This document shows, piece after piece, positions 40,621 to 51,009 of a DNA stretch of 64,000 nt. The stretch lies in NCBI RefSeq assembly GCF_001544095.1, contig NZ_BCPT01000001.1, forward strand, positions 248,001-312,000, given 5' to 3'. The first letter of the stretch is position 1. Each line of letters begins with the position of its first letter. Origin of the DNA: Enterococcus casseliflavus NBRC 100478. Its GTDB lineage: Bacteria; Bacillota; Bacilli; Lactobacillales; Enterococcaceae. A program made the translations under genes and the position numbers. The notes beneath the pieces are model-generated. The model was not told where the DNA came from, ran no database searches, and was given only the letters and a program-made list of their open reading frames with translations.

Positions 40621-42006
40621 TCAATCAATGGCATTTTTAGCAGCTACTTCTGCCAACCAAAAACTGGATGCTTTGGGATAACGCTCGAAGTTATTCTTCA
40701 AATCTACTCGATAAAAACCATAGCGGTTTTTATAAGCGTTCAACCAGCTCCAGCAATCCATAAAGGTCCACATATGGTAGCCGAAACAAGGTGACCCATC
40801 TTCGATCGCGCGATGCAGCTGACGCAAATGGTCTTCAACAAAGGTAATCCGGTACGTATCATTGACCTGTCCCGTGGCGTCCATGAACCGTTCTTCCTCT
40901 GACACCCCCATGCCATTTTCGGAAATAAACCATGGCATGTTTTGATAGTCATTCTTCAGACGCATCGCAATATCGTAGATCCCTTCTGGATAGATTTCCC
41001 AGCCACGATGAGGATTGATTTTTTTCTCTGGCCAATCGTACCCACGAAACAACTGACGCGGCTCAAAGGGATGGGATGCTGCATTCTGCGGAAGGGGCGC
41101 TTGGATCCGCAACGGTTGATAATAATTGCAACCGATAAAATCTACGGTATCCTCACGAAAAATTTCCGCATCTGCTGCCTCATATTCAGGGGTCAATTGA
41201 TGCTCCTTGAACAAGCTCGTTAGTTTTTCAGGAAATTGTCCATAAACGACACAGTCCAAAAAACTGCGAATATACAAGAGGTCCGCCCATTCAGCGGCTT
41301 CTCGATCAGCCGCTTCTTGGCTTTTTGGATAAACAGGTGACAAATTCAAGATGATACAGATTTCTCCATCAGGAAGTGCGAGTTTACGAAACTCAGCAAC
41401 TGCCTTCGCATGAGCTAGCAAAGTATGATACCCCACTTGGATCGCCCGCTTGAAATCACGCACTTGCGGCCAATGAGCATCTCCGTAATACCCACATTCA
41501 ATATGCACCAATGGTTCATTAAAGGTCGCCCATTTTTTCACTAAATCGCCGAATTGTTCAAAAGCAGTTTTTGCATAAAATGCAAAATGGTCAACGGATT
41601 CCCTGGCTTCCCAGCCTCCTTTCTCCATCAGCCACCAAGGCATGTCAAAATGAAACAAATTAATGATCGGTTCGATGCCTTGATCCAGCATTTCCTGAAA
41701 ATATGCCCGATAAAACTTTACTGCCGTCTGATTCAATGTTTTTCCGTCTGGTAATAAGCGGGTCCATGCAATCGATGTCCGATAGGAATTTAAGTTCATG
41801 GCCTTCATGTTTGCCACGTCTTCACGGTATTGATAGTAGGTATTTGAAGTGTCGCTTGGTCCGACACCATCGTAAAAGCGTGACGGCTCTAACTCAAACC
41901 ATTTGTCCCATGTAGAGGGACTTTTGCCGTCAACAGCCGCAGCCCCCTCGGTTTGCGGTGCTGACGCGGCCGCTCCCCATAAAAAGTTTTTTGGAAAGTG
42001 AATCAT
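40621..42006 (-). CDS. GH1 beta-glycosidase
   Basis: A 461-residue GH1 enzyme. The acid/base Glu is in FNEPLVHIECGYY and the nucleophile in ISENGMGVSEEER. The C-terminal NAYKNRYGFYRVDL differs from the KRYGFIYVD loop of the 6-phospho enzyme at 35091, so it may act on non-phosphorylated beta-glycosides delivered by the ABC transporter. ATG 42006 overlaps the GH3 stop, and the AAAGGAG lies in the GH3 3' end. It is the last gene of the seven-gene operon. Confidence 0.88.
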   Translation of the reverse strand: MIHFPKNFLWGAAASAPQTEGAAAVDGKSPSTWDKWFELEPSRFYDGVGPSDTSNTYYQYREDVANMKAMNLNSYRTSIAWTRLLPDGKTLNQTAVKFYRAYFQEMLDQGIEPIINLFHFDMPWWLMEKGGWEARESVDHFAFYAKTAFEQFGDLVKKWATFNEPLVHIECGYYGDAHWPQVRDFKRAIQVGYHTLLAHAKAVAEFRKLALPDGEICIILNLSPVYPKSQEAADREAAEWADLLYIRSFLDCVVYGQFPEKLTSLFKEHQLTPEYEAADAEIFREDTVDFIGCNYYQPLRIQAPLPQNAASHPFEPRQLFRGYDWPEKKINPHRGWEIYPEGIYDIAMRLKNDYQNMPWFISENGMGVSEEERFMDATGQVNDTYRITFVEDHLRQLHRAIEDGSPCFGYHMWTFMDCWSWLNAYKNRYGFYRVDLKNNFERYPKASSFWLAEVAAKNAID

Positions 42007-44246
42007 TCTTTTGCTCCTTTCTGAGTTACCTGCCACGTACGGTCAGGGTTGGATCGTTGAAATAAAAATCGATACTGCTGACCTGCTGTTTCGACTTCCA
42101 GACAAAACGATGCAGTATCTTTCAAAGAAATTGCCAGCTGCTGCAATGATGCTTCATCGATCACGAGTTGAAAAGCTACTTGCCCTTGATTAGGCACCCA
42201 TACTTTTTGAAAGCCACACAGGACTTTTTTTCTCGGCACATATGCTTTTGTGTACTCTTTTAGATAACATTGAATGACTTCTTTGCCAGAAACTGCAGAA
42301 TGATTTTCGAGTGTGCCGCTAACGATAATGCCTTCACCTGCATATTCAGCCGAAACCGCGCTGCAAGTAAAAGAGGCATAACTAAGACCATAACCAAAAG
42401 AATATACTGGTGCGCCGTTTTGATCGAGGTAGTCTTTTTGAAACGCTGTGTTGCGATAATTATAACAGACTGGCAGCTGTCCAACCGTATCAGGAATAGA
42501 AACTGCTAATTTCCCACTAGGAACCGTTTCGCCAAAAAGAATCCGAGCAATCGCTTCCCCTCCATATTGGCCGGGATAGCCAGCGTAAAGCAGTCCATCG
42601 AATACTTCTTTCAACGGAGCTAAGCAATGCGGTCGTCCAGAAATCACGATCCCAATCAGCGGCTTTTTCCTCTTCTTCAACGCAAACAGTAAATCCAACT
42701 GGCATTGCGGCAAATCGAGGGTAGCTAAGTCGATGTTTTCTCCGCTGGTCATTTCCTGAGATCCCCTTAAGGCGGCGCCGTTCTTGTCAAAATCCGTTGT
42801 GAAATCACGGGCACTGGAGCCACCAATCGTCACTAAGATGACATCAGCGTCTTCTGCGATCTGACAAGCCTGCCGTCGTTGCGCCGTTGTTCCATTGGCG
42901 ATTTCGCAGCCTTTTTCGTAGGCGAAATCCACTTGATGCGTATTTAATTTGGTCAACCCTTCCCAAAGAGTCATACACATTGCTTCCTCCTTAAATGGGG
43001 TATAATCCCCCAGCTGATGATACAGCTGTTTAACGTGAGGACCAATGACAGCAATTTTTTGTCGCGTTTTCTTCAAAGGCAAAATGCCATTGTTTTCTAG
43101 TAAGACGACGGATTCTTCTGCTAATTTTAAGGAAGCTTGTCGGGCCTTTTCTTTGTCTGGCAATGAAACGTGGGGCGTTGCTTCTTTAAACAAGCCAAGT
43201 TTTTCTTTCAAAAGAAGCACACGCCGGACCGCCTCGTCGATAACCGTTTCCGCAATCAATCCGTCAAGGACAGCTTCTTCCAATACAGGGAAAACTTCGT
43301 CCCATAAACTAACATCTACACCGCTGGTCAAGGATTTGGCGGCTGCTTGCGAGCGACTTCCCAGCCAGTCAGCAATCCGATCCAACCCACACCCATCAGC
43401 CATAACGATTCCCGCAAAGCCACTTTCTTCTCTTAAAACATCTTGCAGCAAATACGCATTGGCATGGCAAGGAACGCCATCTAGATCATTGTATGCAGCC
43501 ATACACCCCAAAGCCCCAGCAGCAATCCCCGCTTTCATTGGTGGCAGATGAATTTCACGGAATTCCCGATCACCGATCGCCACTGGTCCTGCATTGTGCC
43601 CCCCCATTCCTGCACCTTGGGCAGCAAAATGCTTCAACACCGCTAAAACGTTCTGTTTTTCTATCGTTGTTTTTGATCCTTGCAATCCTCTGACGGCCGC
43701 TTTGGTAAAGCTGCTGGTTAAAAATGGATCTTCACTGAAACATTCTTCAGTTCGTCCCCAACGCGGATCTCTAGTAATGTCCAATGCGGAAACTAAGCCG
43801 ACATGGGCCCCTTTTGCTCGAATCTCTTGAGCAGTGATAGTTTGGGCCGCTTGATACAGGTCGGGATTCCAACTAGAACCGACACTAAAATTGACCGGAA
43901 ATGTCGTGGCTTCCAAACCTTGGTGCCCGTGGGGACACTCTTCACTGAGAAAGGCTGGAATCCCCAACCGAGTGTGCTCCTGCAAATAAGTTTGAATCAT
44001 AAGGGATAGCTCATAGGACTCCGCGGTCGTCAGGCCTGTTTGCTGATTTCTACCTGACCAAGGATCAGCCCGAAACACGCCGTAGATCCAGCCAAGACTG
44101 CCAAAACGAGCTACTTCTTTTTTAAAGGTTTCAGTCAACATAATTTTTCCGTTAGTTTTTTCATAAACTTCCCAACCATACAGACGCTGATTCAGCTGGC
44201 CGATTTTTTCTTTCAACGTCATTTGCCGTAAAAGTGTCTCAATCAT
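42003..44246 (-). CDS. GH3 beta-glycosidase
   Basis: About 747 residues: GH3 N-terminal barrel (MTLKEKIGQLNQRLYGWE start; FLSEECPHGHQG near 100; KHFAAQGAGMGGHN near 205), nucleophile Asp in GIVMADGCGLDRI near 285, GH3 C-terminal sandwich (KIAVIGPHVKQLYHQLGDYT) and a fibronectin-III-like tail. It has no signal peptide, so it is cytoplasmic. Specificity (beta-glucoside, beta-GlcNAc or other) cannot be fixed. ATG 44246 (GGAGAAG) is preferred over ATG 44258. Confidence 0.92.
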   Translation of the reverse strand: MIETLLRQMTLKEKIGQLNQRLYGWEVYEKTNGKIMLTETFKKEVARFGSLGWIYGVFRADPWSGRNQQTGLTTAESYELSLMIQTYLQEHTRLGIPAFLSEECPHGHQGLEATTFPVNFSVGSSWNPDLYQAAQTITAQEIRAKGAHVGLVSALDITRDPRWGRTEECFSEDPFLTSSFTKAAVRGLQGSKTTIEKQNVLAVLKHFAAQGAGMGGHNAGPVAIGDREFREIHLPPMKAGIAAGALGCMAAYNDLDGVPCHANAYLLQDVLREESGFAGIVMADGCGLDRIADWLGSRSQAAAKSLTSGVDVSLWDEVFPVLEEAVLDGLIAETVIDEAVRRVLLLKEKLGLFKEATPHVSLPDKEKARQASLKLAEESVVLLENNGILPLKKTRQKIAVIGPHVKQLYHQLGDYTPFKEEAMCMTLWEGLTKLNTHQVDFAYEKGCEIANGTTAQRRQACQIAEDADVILVTIGGSSARDFTTDFDKNGAALRGSQEMTSGENIDLATLDLPQCQLDLLFALKKRKKPLIGIVISGRPHCLAPLKEVFDGLLYAGYPGQYGGEAIARILFGETVPSGKLAVSIPDTVGQLPVCYNYRNTAFQKDYLDQNGAPVYSFGYGLSYASFTCSAVSAEYAGEGIIVSGTLENHSAVSGKEVIQCYLKEYTKAYVPRKKVLCGFQKVWVPNQGQVAFQLVIDEASLQQLAISLKDTASFCLEVETAGQQYRFLFQRSNPDRTWQVTQKGAKE

Positions 44247-44264
44247 ATGCTTCTCCATTTCTAT

Positions 44265-47200
44265 TTAGTCTTCTAAATAAAGCATGATGGTCTGGATTTC
44301 AAATGGCTGGAAATGGATTGTGATGCTTTGGGCATCCAGCGGCTCGATCGGCAGTTCAGCGACGGTTTCTTCCAAAAGATTCGTTAAAACCGCTTTTTTG
44401 ATTCTTTTTTGGCAACGCAATTGACAGGCGGTGGTTTGATTGTGATATTCGTACAACCGCACGATCAGTGCCTCTTCATCTTCGGCTTTTTTCACCGTAT
44501 CCAGCAAGACATTCTTTTGATCGACTGCTAGAAAAGCTTCTGTTGATAGTTGTGGCACACCTGGAACGGTTAGAACGGGAACATTCAATGCCAAAGCTTC
44601 TTCCATCGTTTGCGCTTCTTGCCAAGTCCCTTCGTGGGCGTACAAGGAGTAGGTAAACTCATGAAAGTCTTGATCCGCTTCTGGATACGGATCGATCGGC
44701 GATTTGATCAAAGAAAGCCCGATCTTTTGATAATCCGTATTGAACCCATATTTCGAATCTGTCAAAATACTAACCCCATAATTTCCTTCTGAGAGATCAA
44801 CCCATTTTTGACCACAGCTCTCAAAACGTGCTTGGTCCCATGTCGTGTTTTGATGCACAGGTCGTTTTACCTGCCCAAACTGAATATCAAATGTCGCTTC
44901 CAATGTGTTGACATCAATCGGCAGCAATGCCTTCAGCAGCAATTGATGCTGTTGCCAATCAACCGCTGTTTCAAAATCGATTCTTCCGGTGCCATGATAA
45001 AAATGTAGCCATTGGGTAATAAAAGAATCTTCAAACTGACGTTTGATTTTCAAGGTATCACGAATCTCACCTTGCTCAACGACCTCAGTTGAGAGAACTT
45101 GCTTCAAAGGATAAGGCTTCTTCTGGTAATAAATATCAATATCCCACGCATCATAATCCATCGGCAGATCTTCATAAGCCACTAACTGATTCAACCGCTC
45201 GCCTTTTGGTACGATCTCTCGTTGATACCGTTTGTCAAATAAAGAGATGATGACAAAGTGTTCGTCAAAAATCACTTTAAAATCAACCGTTTCAAACGAT
45301 TCCGTCAGCCGCATTGCCACTTGCTTTGATTGAGGCACAGCTGAGACAGGGGTCAGTGTTTTGCAGCTCAAGCCAGCCATGGCGGGAATTTTGACTAAAA
45401 GCCGGTCATCATGGGTCCGCTGAGTCGAGTAAGCTTCTTTGACCCCTGTTTGATCGTCTAAATAGACCAGACCCGTCCGCTCTTGTCCCAGCGGATTAAA
45501 GACATGCCATGGAGTAGCTTTGGGTGCTTGTGTTTCTGGAAGCAAAGCTTGGATCAGCTCGCAGCCTTTTTCAAAGAGCTGCCGATACTCTTGATCCGTC
45601 TGATCATAGACTTCTTTGATCGAGCTTCCCGGCAGAATATCGTGGAATTGATTGAACAGCAGCTGTTTCCAAAGTTGTTCTAATTCAGCTTGTGGATAGC
45701 GATTCATCCCACAGATACTATAAAGTTTTTCGATCGTCTGTAAGAAAAATTCTCCTTGGCGATTGGCCTTCTTGTTTTTGCCAATCGAAGTCAGTGTTCC
45801 ACGATGGTATTCAAAGTACAATTCGCCGTACCAGACCGGGCCAGGTTTTTCCTTAAAAGAATCTGCCAGTCGATCAAAAAAGCCCCCCACATGATTGCCA
45901 GTAATCGTCGGCATATCTGGCAGTGTCTTTTGCAGCCGTTTCTGGACTTCTAGCATCTCTTTCGTCGGGCCTCCGCCACCGTCACCGTACCCATAGGCAA
46001 TCAAAATTTCGTCGTGCTGATCTTTTTGCTGATAACGTTCAAAACTCCCCTTAATCGTATACGGATCTAGCAATCCATTATACGTCGTATAATAATCTCT
46101 TGGACTGTATCCTTCACTGATGGTGGTAATAAAATGCGTCAAAACGCGGCTGCCATCAATTCCTTGCCAATAGAAGGAATCATAAGGAATTTGATTGAAC
46201 TGGTTCCATGACAGCTTCGTCGTCATAAAGTAGGGCGTATTTGTTTTGCGTAAAATTTGCGGCAAGGCGGCTGAATAACCAAAGACATCCGGTAGCCATA
46301 AGATGCGGCTATCGACTTGAAATTCCTCTTTCATAAACCGTTTGCCATAAAGGATCTGACGAACCAGCGATTCCCCTGAAGTCAAATTGCAATCGGCTTC
46401 TACCCACATCGCCCCGTCAACTTCCCATCTTCCTTCTCGAATTTTTGCTTTGATTGCAGCGTAAAGTTCAGGATAATGGGTTTTCATGGAGAGATACAGT
46501 TGTGGTTGGCTTTGAAAAAACGTGTAATCTGGATACTCCTCCATCAATTTCAAGACCGTCTGGAAACTGCGCTCGCCTTTTTCAATTGCTTGCTGCGCCG
46601 TCCAAAGCCACGCCAGATCGATGTGGGTATGGCCGACAGCCGTCACCTTTTGTTTTGGTGTATGCGCTGGTAGGTAACACGATGAAAGCAGCTGCTTTGC
46701 TTTTGTGAGACTTTCATAGAATGCCGTTGAGTAGGGGGTACGAAAATCCAAGACATTGGCGACTTGACCAAGGACTTGTTGATAAAATGCTTCGTCACCG
46801 CCAAACGCACGAATGGCACGCCAACTATCAAACAGCGTATAAAAATCATACCAGACATCATTAACTGCAGGATCCAACGCCAATAAATTGACCTGCAGCG
46901 GGAATGGTTTTTCGGATCGGCCGGAGAACAAATCGATCTTCAGTTTGACTTCTTTTTGTAGAAATTGTTTTGTCAATGTAATTTCTCGATGATTGACATC
47001 GATGGCTTGGACATAGGTATCGTCCAAATAGATTTTTATTTGGGGATTGGTGGTATTGTCCCACTCTGAAAGGCTTGAGTACACTTGCAGGACACAAAGA
47101 TTTTCCACCCAGTCAGCGGGAACTTGAAGGCTACCTTGCAATTGGTAATAGGAATTTTTTTCTCCAAAATAGGTCCCTTGCTCATACGGTACCCAAGTCT

Positions 47201-47312
47201 CTCGTTTTAAAAAAAGTGGGGTTACCGGTTGCTGATGGCGTACGCGGTATTGTTTTAATTTGTATAAAATTTTTCGAATGCGTTCAAACTCATAAGGCTG
47301 CATAACTCTCAT
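44265..47312 (-). CDS. GH38 alpha-mannosidase
   Basis: The protein has 1015 residues. The GH38 catalytic domain includes zinc-binding VGHTHIDLAWLWTAQ near 230, GRWEVDGAMWVEADCNL near 300 and the nucleophile Asp in WLPDVFGYSAALPQIL near 345. A middle helical domain and beta-rich C-terminal mannosidase domains follow. There is no signal peptide. It removes alpha-linked mannose from imported oligosaccharides. ATG 47312 follows AGAGGAG at 11 bases; a second in-frame ATG three codons in is possible. Confidence 0.93.
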   Translation of the reverse strand: MRVMQPYEFERIRKILYKLKQYRVRHQQPVTPLFLKRETWVPYEQGTYFGEKNSYYQLQGSLQVPADWVENLCVLQVYSSLSEWDNTTNPQIKIYLDDTYVQAIDVNHREITLTKQFLQKEVKLKIDLFSGRSEKPFPLQVNLLALDPAVNDVWYDFYTLFDSWRAIRAFGGDEAFYQQVLGQVANVLDFRTPYSTAFYESLTKAKQLLSSCYLPAHTPKQKVTAVGHTHIDLAWLWTAQQAIEKGERSFQTVLKLMEEYPDYTFFQSQPQLYLSMKTHYPELYAAIKAKIREGRWEVDGAMWVEADCNLTSGESLVRQILYGKRFMKEEFQVDSRILWLPDVFGYSAALPQILRKTNTPYFMTTKLSWNQFNQIPYDSFYWQGIDGSRVLTHFITTISEGYSPRDYYTTYNGLLDPYTIKGSFERYQQKDQHDEILIAYGYGDGGGGPTKEMLEVQKRLQKTLPDMPTITGNHVGGFFDRLADSFKEKPGPVWYGELYFEYHRGTLTSIGKNKKANRQGEFFLQTIEKLYSICGMNRYPQAELEQLWKQLLFNQFHDILPGSSIKEVYDQTDQEYRQLFEKGCELIQALLPETQAPKATPWHVFNPLGQERTGLVYLDDQTGVKEAYSTQRTHDDRLLVKIPAMAGLSCKTLTPVSAVPQSKQVAMRLTESFETVDFKVIFDEHFVIISLFDKRYQREIVPKGERLNQLVAYEDLPMDYDAWDIDIYYQKKPYPLKQVLSTEVVEQGEIRDTLKIKRQFEDSFITQWLHFYHGTGRIDFETAVDWQQHQLLLKALLPIDVNTLEATFDIQFGQVKRPVHQNTTWDQARFESCGQKWVDLSEGNYGVSILTDSKYGFNTDYQKIGLSLIKSPIDPYPEADQDFHEFTYSLYAHEGTWQEAQTMEEALALNVPVLTVPGVPQLSTEAFLAVDQKNVLLDTVKKAEDEEALIVRLYEYHNQTTACQLRCQKRIKKAVLTNLLEETVAELPIEPLDAQSITIHFQPFEIQTIMLYLED

Positions 47313-47340
47313 TTTTCTTTGGACTCCTCTAGCAGATTTT

Positions 47341-47381
47341 TGAAAAAAACGGGTTGAGATTGATCATCTCGGCCCGTTTTC
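47341..47381 (-). terminator. Intra-operon hairpin between binding-protein and GH38 genes
   Basis: AAACGGGCCGAGAT and ATCTCAACCCGTTT arms followed by T-rich DNA on the minus strand. A partial terminator here would give more transport binding protein than downstream enzymes, a common device in sugar ABC operons. Confidence 0.65.
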
Positions 47382-47396
47382 CACTTATCACTTTAT

Positions 47397-49049
47397 TTAG
47401 TTTGCTTTCCAACGGTCATAAGCCGCTTGGTAGACTTCGACGTATTCGTCAATGCCCATTGCTTCGATCGTTTTCACATAGTCGTCCCAATTATCTAACG
47501 GTTCGACACCTGTGATAAACTTGGCTTCCATTTGTTCTACATAAGTTGTCAAATCAGTGGCAGTTGCTGCTACCTTATCGTTTTCTTCAATCGTTAAATA
47601 CAGTAGCGGAAATGGTACTTCAGCGATGTCTTCCATCTTCTCAGCTGTTTCTTTGGCAACCCAATCGTTGAAACGAGTATCCGGTTCTTCATTCGCCGTT
47701 TTACGGATATGGTATTCGCCGGTTGTATCGATAACAAGGTTTGGCGTTGTCAATCCGTATGCTGGTGTGATCTTGCCACGTTCGTCTTCGGTATTGTTGG
47801 TATCGATGCCGTCTGCATAGACACGAACTTTTTCACCGTCCGCATTTTCTTGGTACTCCCATAAAAACCCTTCTGGTCCTTGTTCGATATATTTTGAGCC
47901 TTCTTCTGAATAGAAGTAATCCACCCAGCGCATAGAAGCTTCTGGAGAAGGATTGACATTGGTCAAAGCAAAGGTCCCTCGTGAAATTCTTGGACTACCG
48001 GGAATCTTAGCTTCTGGAGCCCATTCAGAAGTCACTGGTTGGAACATTGGATCATTCATAGCCTCTTCCTCACTGCGACCAGTAGTAAAGAAGCTGAAAT
48101 AGTCGGCAAAAAGCCCAAGTTGATTGTTTTCACCCTTCGCTTTTTTCTGTTCATCTGACTGTCCATAAACTTCTTTATCCAGCAAGCCTTCATCGTACAA
48201 TGTATTCATATATTCCAAGAATGCTTTGTAGTTTTCTGAAGTCGGTGTGTAGGAGACCACATCATCATCCACTTGGATGCCGCGGGTCCGTAAGCCAAAG
48301 GCAGCCATCAACCAAACTCGTGTCGAGTTCATATCAACATCCGTCAATGGGATCTCGTCTGCTTGACCATTGCCGTTAGGGTCTTCGTTTTTAAAACGTG
48401 TCAGAAGCTCTTGCAATTCGTCTGTGGTTTTTGGCAGCTCTGATACACCTAAATTATCGAGCCACGTGCCGTTGTACCACATCGGACCTTGCCACCAGAT
48501 CGATGTCGCATTCCGTGAGATCATCGGCAGAGAGTAGATGTGCCCATCCGGTGTTGTGATCGACTTCAAGATTGAGGGATCTTCTTGCGTCAGTGCATAC
48601 AAGTTTGGCATGATTTCCGGCGTGATATACTCCTCTAAGGGAAGCAAGATCCCTTGTGAACCGTAATCGATCTCCATCGAAGCAGTCAATGCTTGCGAAC
48701 CAGCACCGTAAACGATATCCGGTAAATCTCCAGAAGCAAAGGCTAAGTTCAGTTTCGTACTAAAGTCAGCGGATGGCGGTGTCGTATAGGTCAGTTTGAT
48801 GCCAGTTTTTTCCTGATAATCCTGTAATGTCGGCATGTCTTCCCATTCCGCCAACCCTACACCAGGTGCCATGATATTCAGTGTCAGTTCTTCCCCTTCT
48901 TTGATGATCGGAAACTGACTGTCATGATTGATGGCCACTTCTTTCTTTTCCCCAGTACCTTCATCTGAAGAATTACCGCACGCACCTAAGACGAGCATAC
49001 TGCACAAAGCAACACCTGCTATTCCTAAAAGTTTCTTTTTTACTCTCAT
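47397..49049 (-). CDS. Oligosaccharide-binding lipoprotein of an ABC transporter (LplA/NgtS-like)
   Basis: The protein has 550 residues. The lipoprotein signal peptide ends in LVLGAC, lipidated at Cys24. The mature part is a large family-1 extracellular solute-binding protein (LNIMAPGVGLAEW..., ASGDLPDIVYGAGS near 110). Its length and the two adjacent permeases place it in the LplABC group for large oligosaccharides. In Streptococcus pneumoniae a related system imports N-glycans; here the neighbouring mannosidase, hexosaminidases and fucosidases suggest a similar cargo. The ATPase is not in the operon, so a shared MsmK-type ATPase is expected. Confidence 0.9.
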   Translation of the reverse strand: MRVKKKLLGIAGVALCSMLVLGACGNSSDEGTGEKKEVAINHDSQFPIIKEGEELTLNIMAPGVGLAEWEDMPTLQDYQEKTGIKLTYTTPPSADFSTKLNLAFASGDLPDIVYGAGSQALTASMEIDYGSQGILLPLEEYITPEIMPNLYALTQEDPSILKSITTPDGHIYSLPMISRNATSIWWQGPMWYNGTWLDNLGVSELPKTTDELQELLTRFKNEDPNGNGQADEIPLTDVDMNSTRVWLMAAFGLRTRGIQVDDDVVSYTPTSENYKAFLEYMNTLYDEGLLDKEVYGQSDEQKKAKGENNQLGLFADYFSFFTTGRSEEEAMNDPMFQPVTSEWAPEAKIPGSPRISRGTFALTNVNPSPEASMRWVDYFYSEEGSKYIEQGPEGFLWEYQENADGEKVRVYADGIDTNNTEDERGKITPAYGLTTPNLVIDTTGEYHIRKTANEEPDTRFNDWVAKETAEKMEDIAEVPFPLLYLTIEENDKVAATATDLTTYVEQMEAKFITGVEPLDNWDDYVKTIEAMGIDEYVEVYQAAYDRWKAN

Positions 49050-49070
49050 TTTCTTCCTCCTTTAAGTTTT

Positions 49071-49985
49071 TTATCCTTTAATTGAACCAACCATCATGCC
49101 CTTGACAAAATACTTTTGTAAGAACGGATAGACGATAATTACCGGTAATGAAGAAACGATCATGACGCCGTACTTGATGACTTGAGCAAGTTGTTGTTTG
49201 CTATATAGCATATTCGCCATTTCTGAAGTCACATTATTGACGGTATTTGATGACATATCTTGAAGAATCAATATTTCTCTTAAAATCATTTGTAACGGAT
49301 ACATTGATCGATCAGAAAGATAGATCAATGCGCTAAAAAAGCTGTTCCAATGTCCGACGCCATAGAACAAAGCCATTACCGCAATGATCGGCGTTGATAG
49401 TGGTAAAACGATCTGCATGAATAGCCGAAAATCAGAACAACCATCCACAATTGCTGCTTCTTCCATCTCCCGTGGAATCGTGGATTGAAAAAATGTTCGC
49501 GTGACAACGACATTGTAAACCGAGACGGCTCCTGGAATCACTAGTGCCCAGACAGTATTCAGCATGCCTAAGCTGCGAATCAACAAGTAGCTGGGAATCA
49601 AGCCACCGGACAAGAACATGGTGACCAACATAAAATTGGTGAAGGCGCGTCGCCCATAAAAATCCTCTCGTGATAAGGCGTAAGCGCAAGGTAAGGTCAC
49701 TAAGAGATTGATCGATGTCCCTAAAACCGTATAATAAATCGTGTTCAAATAGCCACGCCAGATACTGCTATTGCCTAGTAGTGTTCGATAGCCTTCAAAG
49801 GTGATTCCTTTTGGCAAAAGCCACATTTCACCAGAGTTTACCAGATGCGGATTTGAGATTGAAGCACTGATGATATAAATCAGTGGATACAAAACGATCA
49901 GCAAAGAAATTGCTAAAAACACATAAACAAAGATCAAAAAGATTTTATCAGCACGGGTATCTTTTATTAAAGACGTTGTTTTCAC
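49071..49985 (-). CDS. Carbohydrate ABC transporter permease (LplC type)
   Basis: A 304-residue membrane protein with six hydrophobic segments and the permease EAA loop EEAAIVDGCSDFRLFMQIVLPLS near residue 190. It pairs with the LplB-type permease to form the membrane pore. It lies between the partner permease and the binding protein, with 15-21-base gaps. ATG 49985 has GGGAGGACC. Confidence 0.92.
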   Translation of the reverse strand: MKTTSLIKDTRADKIFLIFVYVFLAISLLIVLYPLIYIISASISNPHLVNSGEMWLLPKGITFEGYRTLLGNSSIWRGYLNTIYYTVLGTSINLLVTLPCAYALSREDFYGRRAFTNFMLVTMFLSGGLIPSYLLIRSLGMLNTVWALVIPGAVSVYNVVVTRTFFQSTIPREMEEAAIVDGCSDFRLFMQIVLPLSTPIIAVMALFYGVGHWNSFFSALIYLSDRSMYPLQMILREILILQDMSSNTVNNVTSEMANMLYSKQQLAQVIKYGVMIVSSLPVIIVYPFLQKYFVKGMMVGSIKG

Positions 49986-50000
49986 TTTTGGTCCTCCCTT

Positions 50001-50954
50001 CTACAATAAACTAGAGTTGCTTAAACGTTTGGCGATATGATTGACTACGATCAACAAGACTGAATTGATCAATGAGTTAAATAGGCCGACTGCCGCAGCA
50101 AAACTGTACTGCGCATCTAACAGCCCTTGCTGGTAAACAAAGGTCGCAATCACATTCGAGGATTGCATATTCAAAGGATTCTGCATCAAGATGATTTTTT
50201 CAAACCCAACTGACATCAAGCTGCCGAAGCTCATGATCAATAAGATCACCATCGTGGGCATGATCGTTGGAATATTGATATACCAAACGCGTTGCAGACG
50301 AGAAGCGCCATCGATCGTTGCCGCTTCGTGCAGTTGCGTATCAACTCCAGATAGGGCTGCCAGATAAATCACAGACCCCCATCCCGTTCCTTGCCAAACG
50401 CCCGACAGTACATAAATCGTTTTAAACCAGCGGGGATTGGTCATAAAGCTGATCCGCTCGAAACCCAAAAATTCTAATAGGTGATTGATGATCCCTGTTG
50501 AGGGAGATAAGAAAGCAATGACCATACCTACCATGACCACCACAGCAATAAAGTTTGGAGCATACGTGACTGTTTGGGTAATTTTTTTAAACGGGCCGTC
50601 TTTGATCTCATTCAAAGCCAATGCCAGGATGATCGGCAGCGGAAAACCGACAACCAATGAATAGATACTGATTCCTAAAGTATTTTTGATGAGTTCCCAA
50701 AAATAATAGGAATCGAAGAAACGTTGAAAATGTTTAAACCCAACCCAAGGACTGCCCATAATCCCTAATGAAGGCATATAATCCTTGAATGCAATAATGA
50801 TTCCATACATCGGTCCATACGAGAAAATCAAAATAATCAAAAACGCTGGCAACACAAACAAGTACAATTGCCGATTTTTCTTGATCTTCATTTTTATATC
50901 TTGTTTCTTTGTTTTAGGTACTGAAACGGTTTGTCTGATTGGCGCTGTTTCCAT
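50001..50954 (-). CDS. Carbohydrate ABC transporter permease (LplB type)
   Basis: A 317-residue protein with a cytoplasmic basic N-terminus (TKKQDIKMKIKKNRQLYL), six membrane segments and the EAA loop HEAATIDGASRLQRVWYINIPT near residue 215. ATG 50954 has AAGGAGGAGG. The frame is open 52 codons further upstream into the fucosidase gene, but that region lacks a ribosome site. Confidence 0.92.
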   Translation of the reverse strand: METAPIRQTVSVPKTKKQDIKMKIKKNRQLYLFVLPAFLIILIFSYGPMYGIIIAFKDYMPSLGIMGSPWVGFKHFQRFFDSYYFWELIKNTLGISIYSLVVGFPLPIILALALNEIKDGPFKKITQTVTYAPNFIAVVVMVGMVIAFLSPSTGIINHLLEFLGFERISFMTNPRWFKTIYVLSGVWQGTGWGSVIYLAALSGVDTQLHEAATIDGASRLQRVWYINIPTIMPTMVILLIMSFGSLMSVGFEKIILMQNPLNMQSSNVIATFVYQQGLLDAQYSFAAAVGLFNSLINSVLLIVVNHIAKRLSNSSLL

Positions 50955-51009
50955 TCTTCCTCCTCCTTGCTTGGTGTTAGCCTTATCATGAATTGTATTC
51001 GCTTTCAAA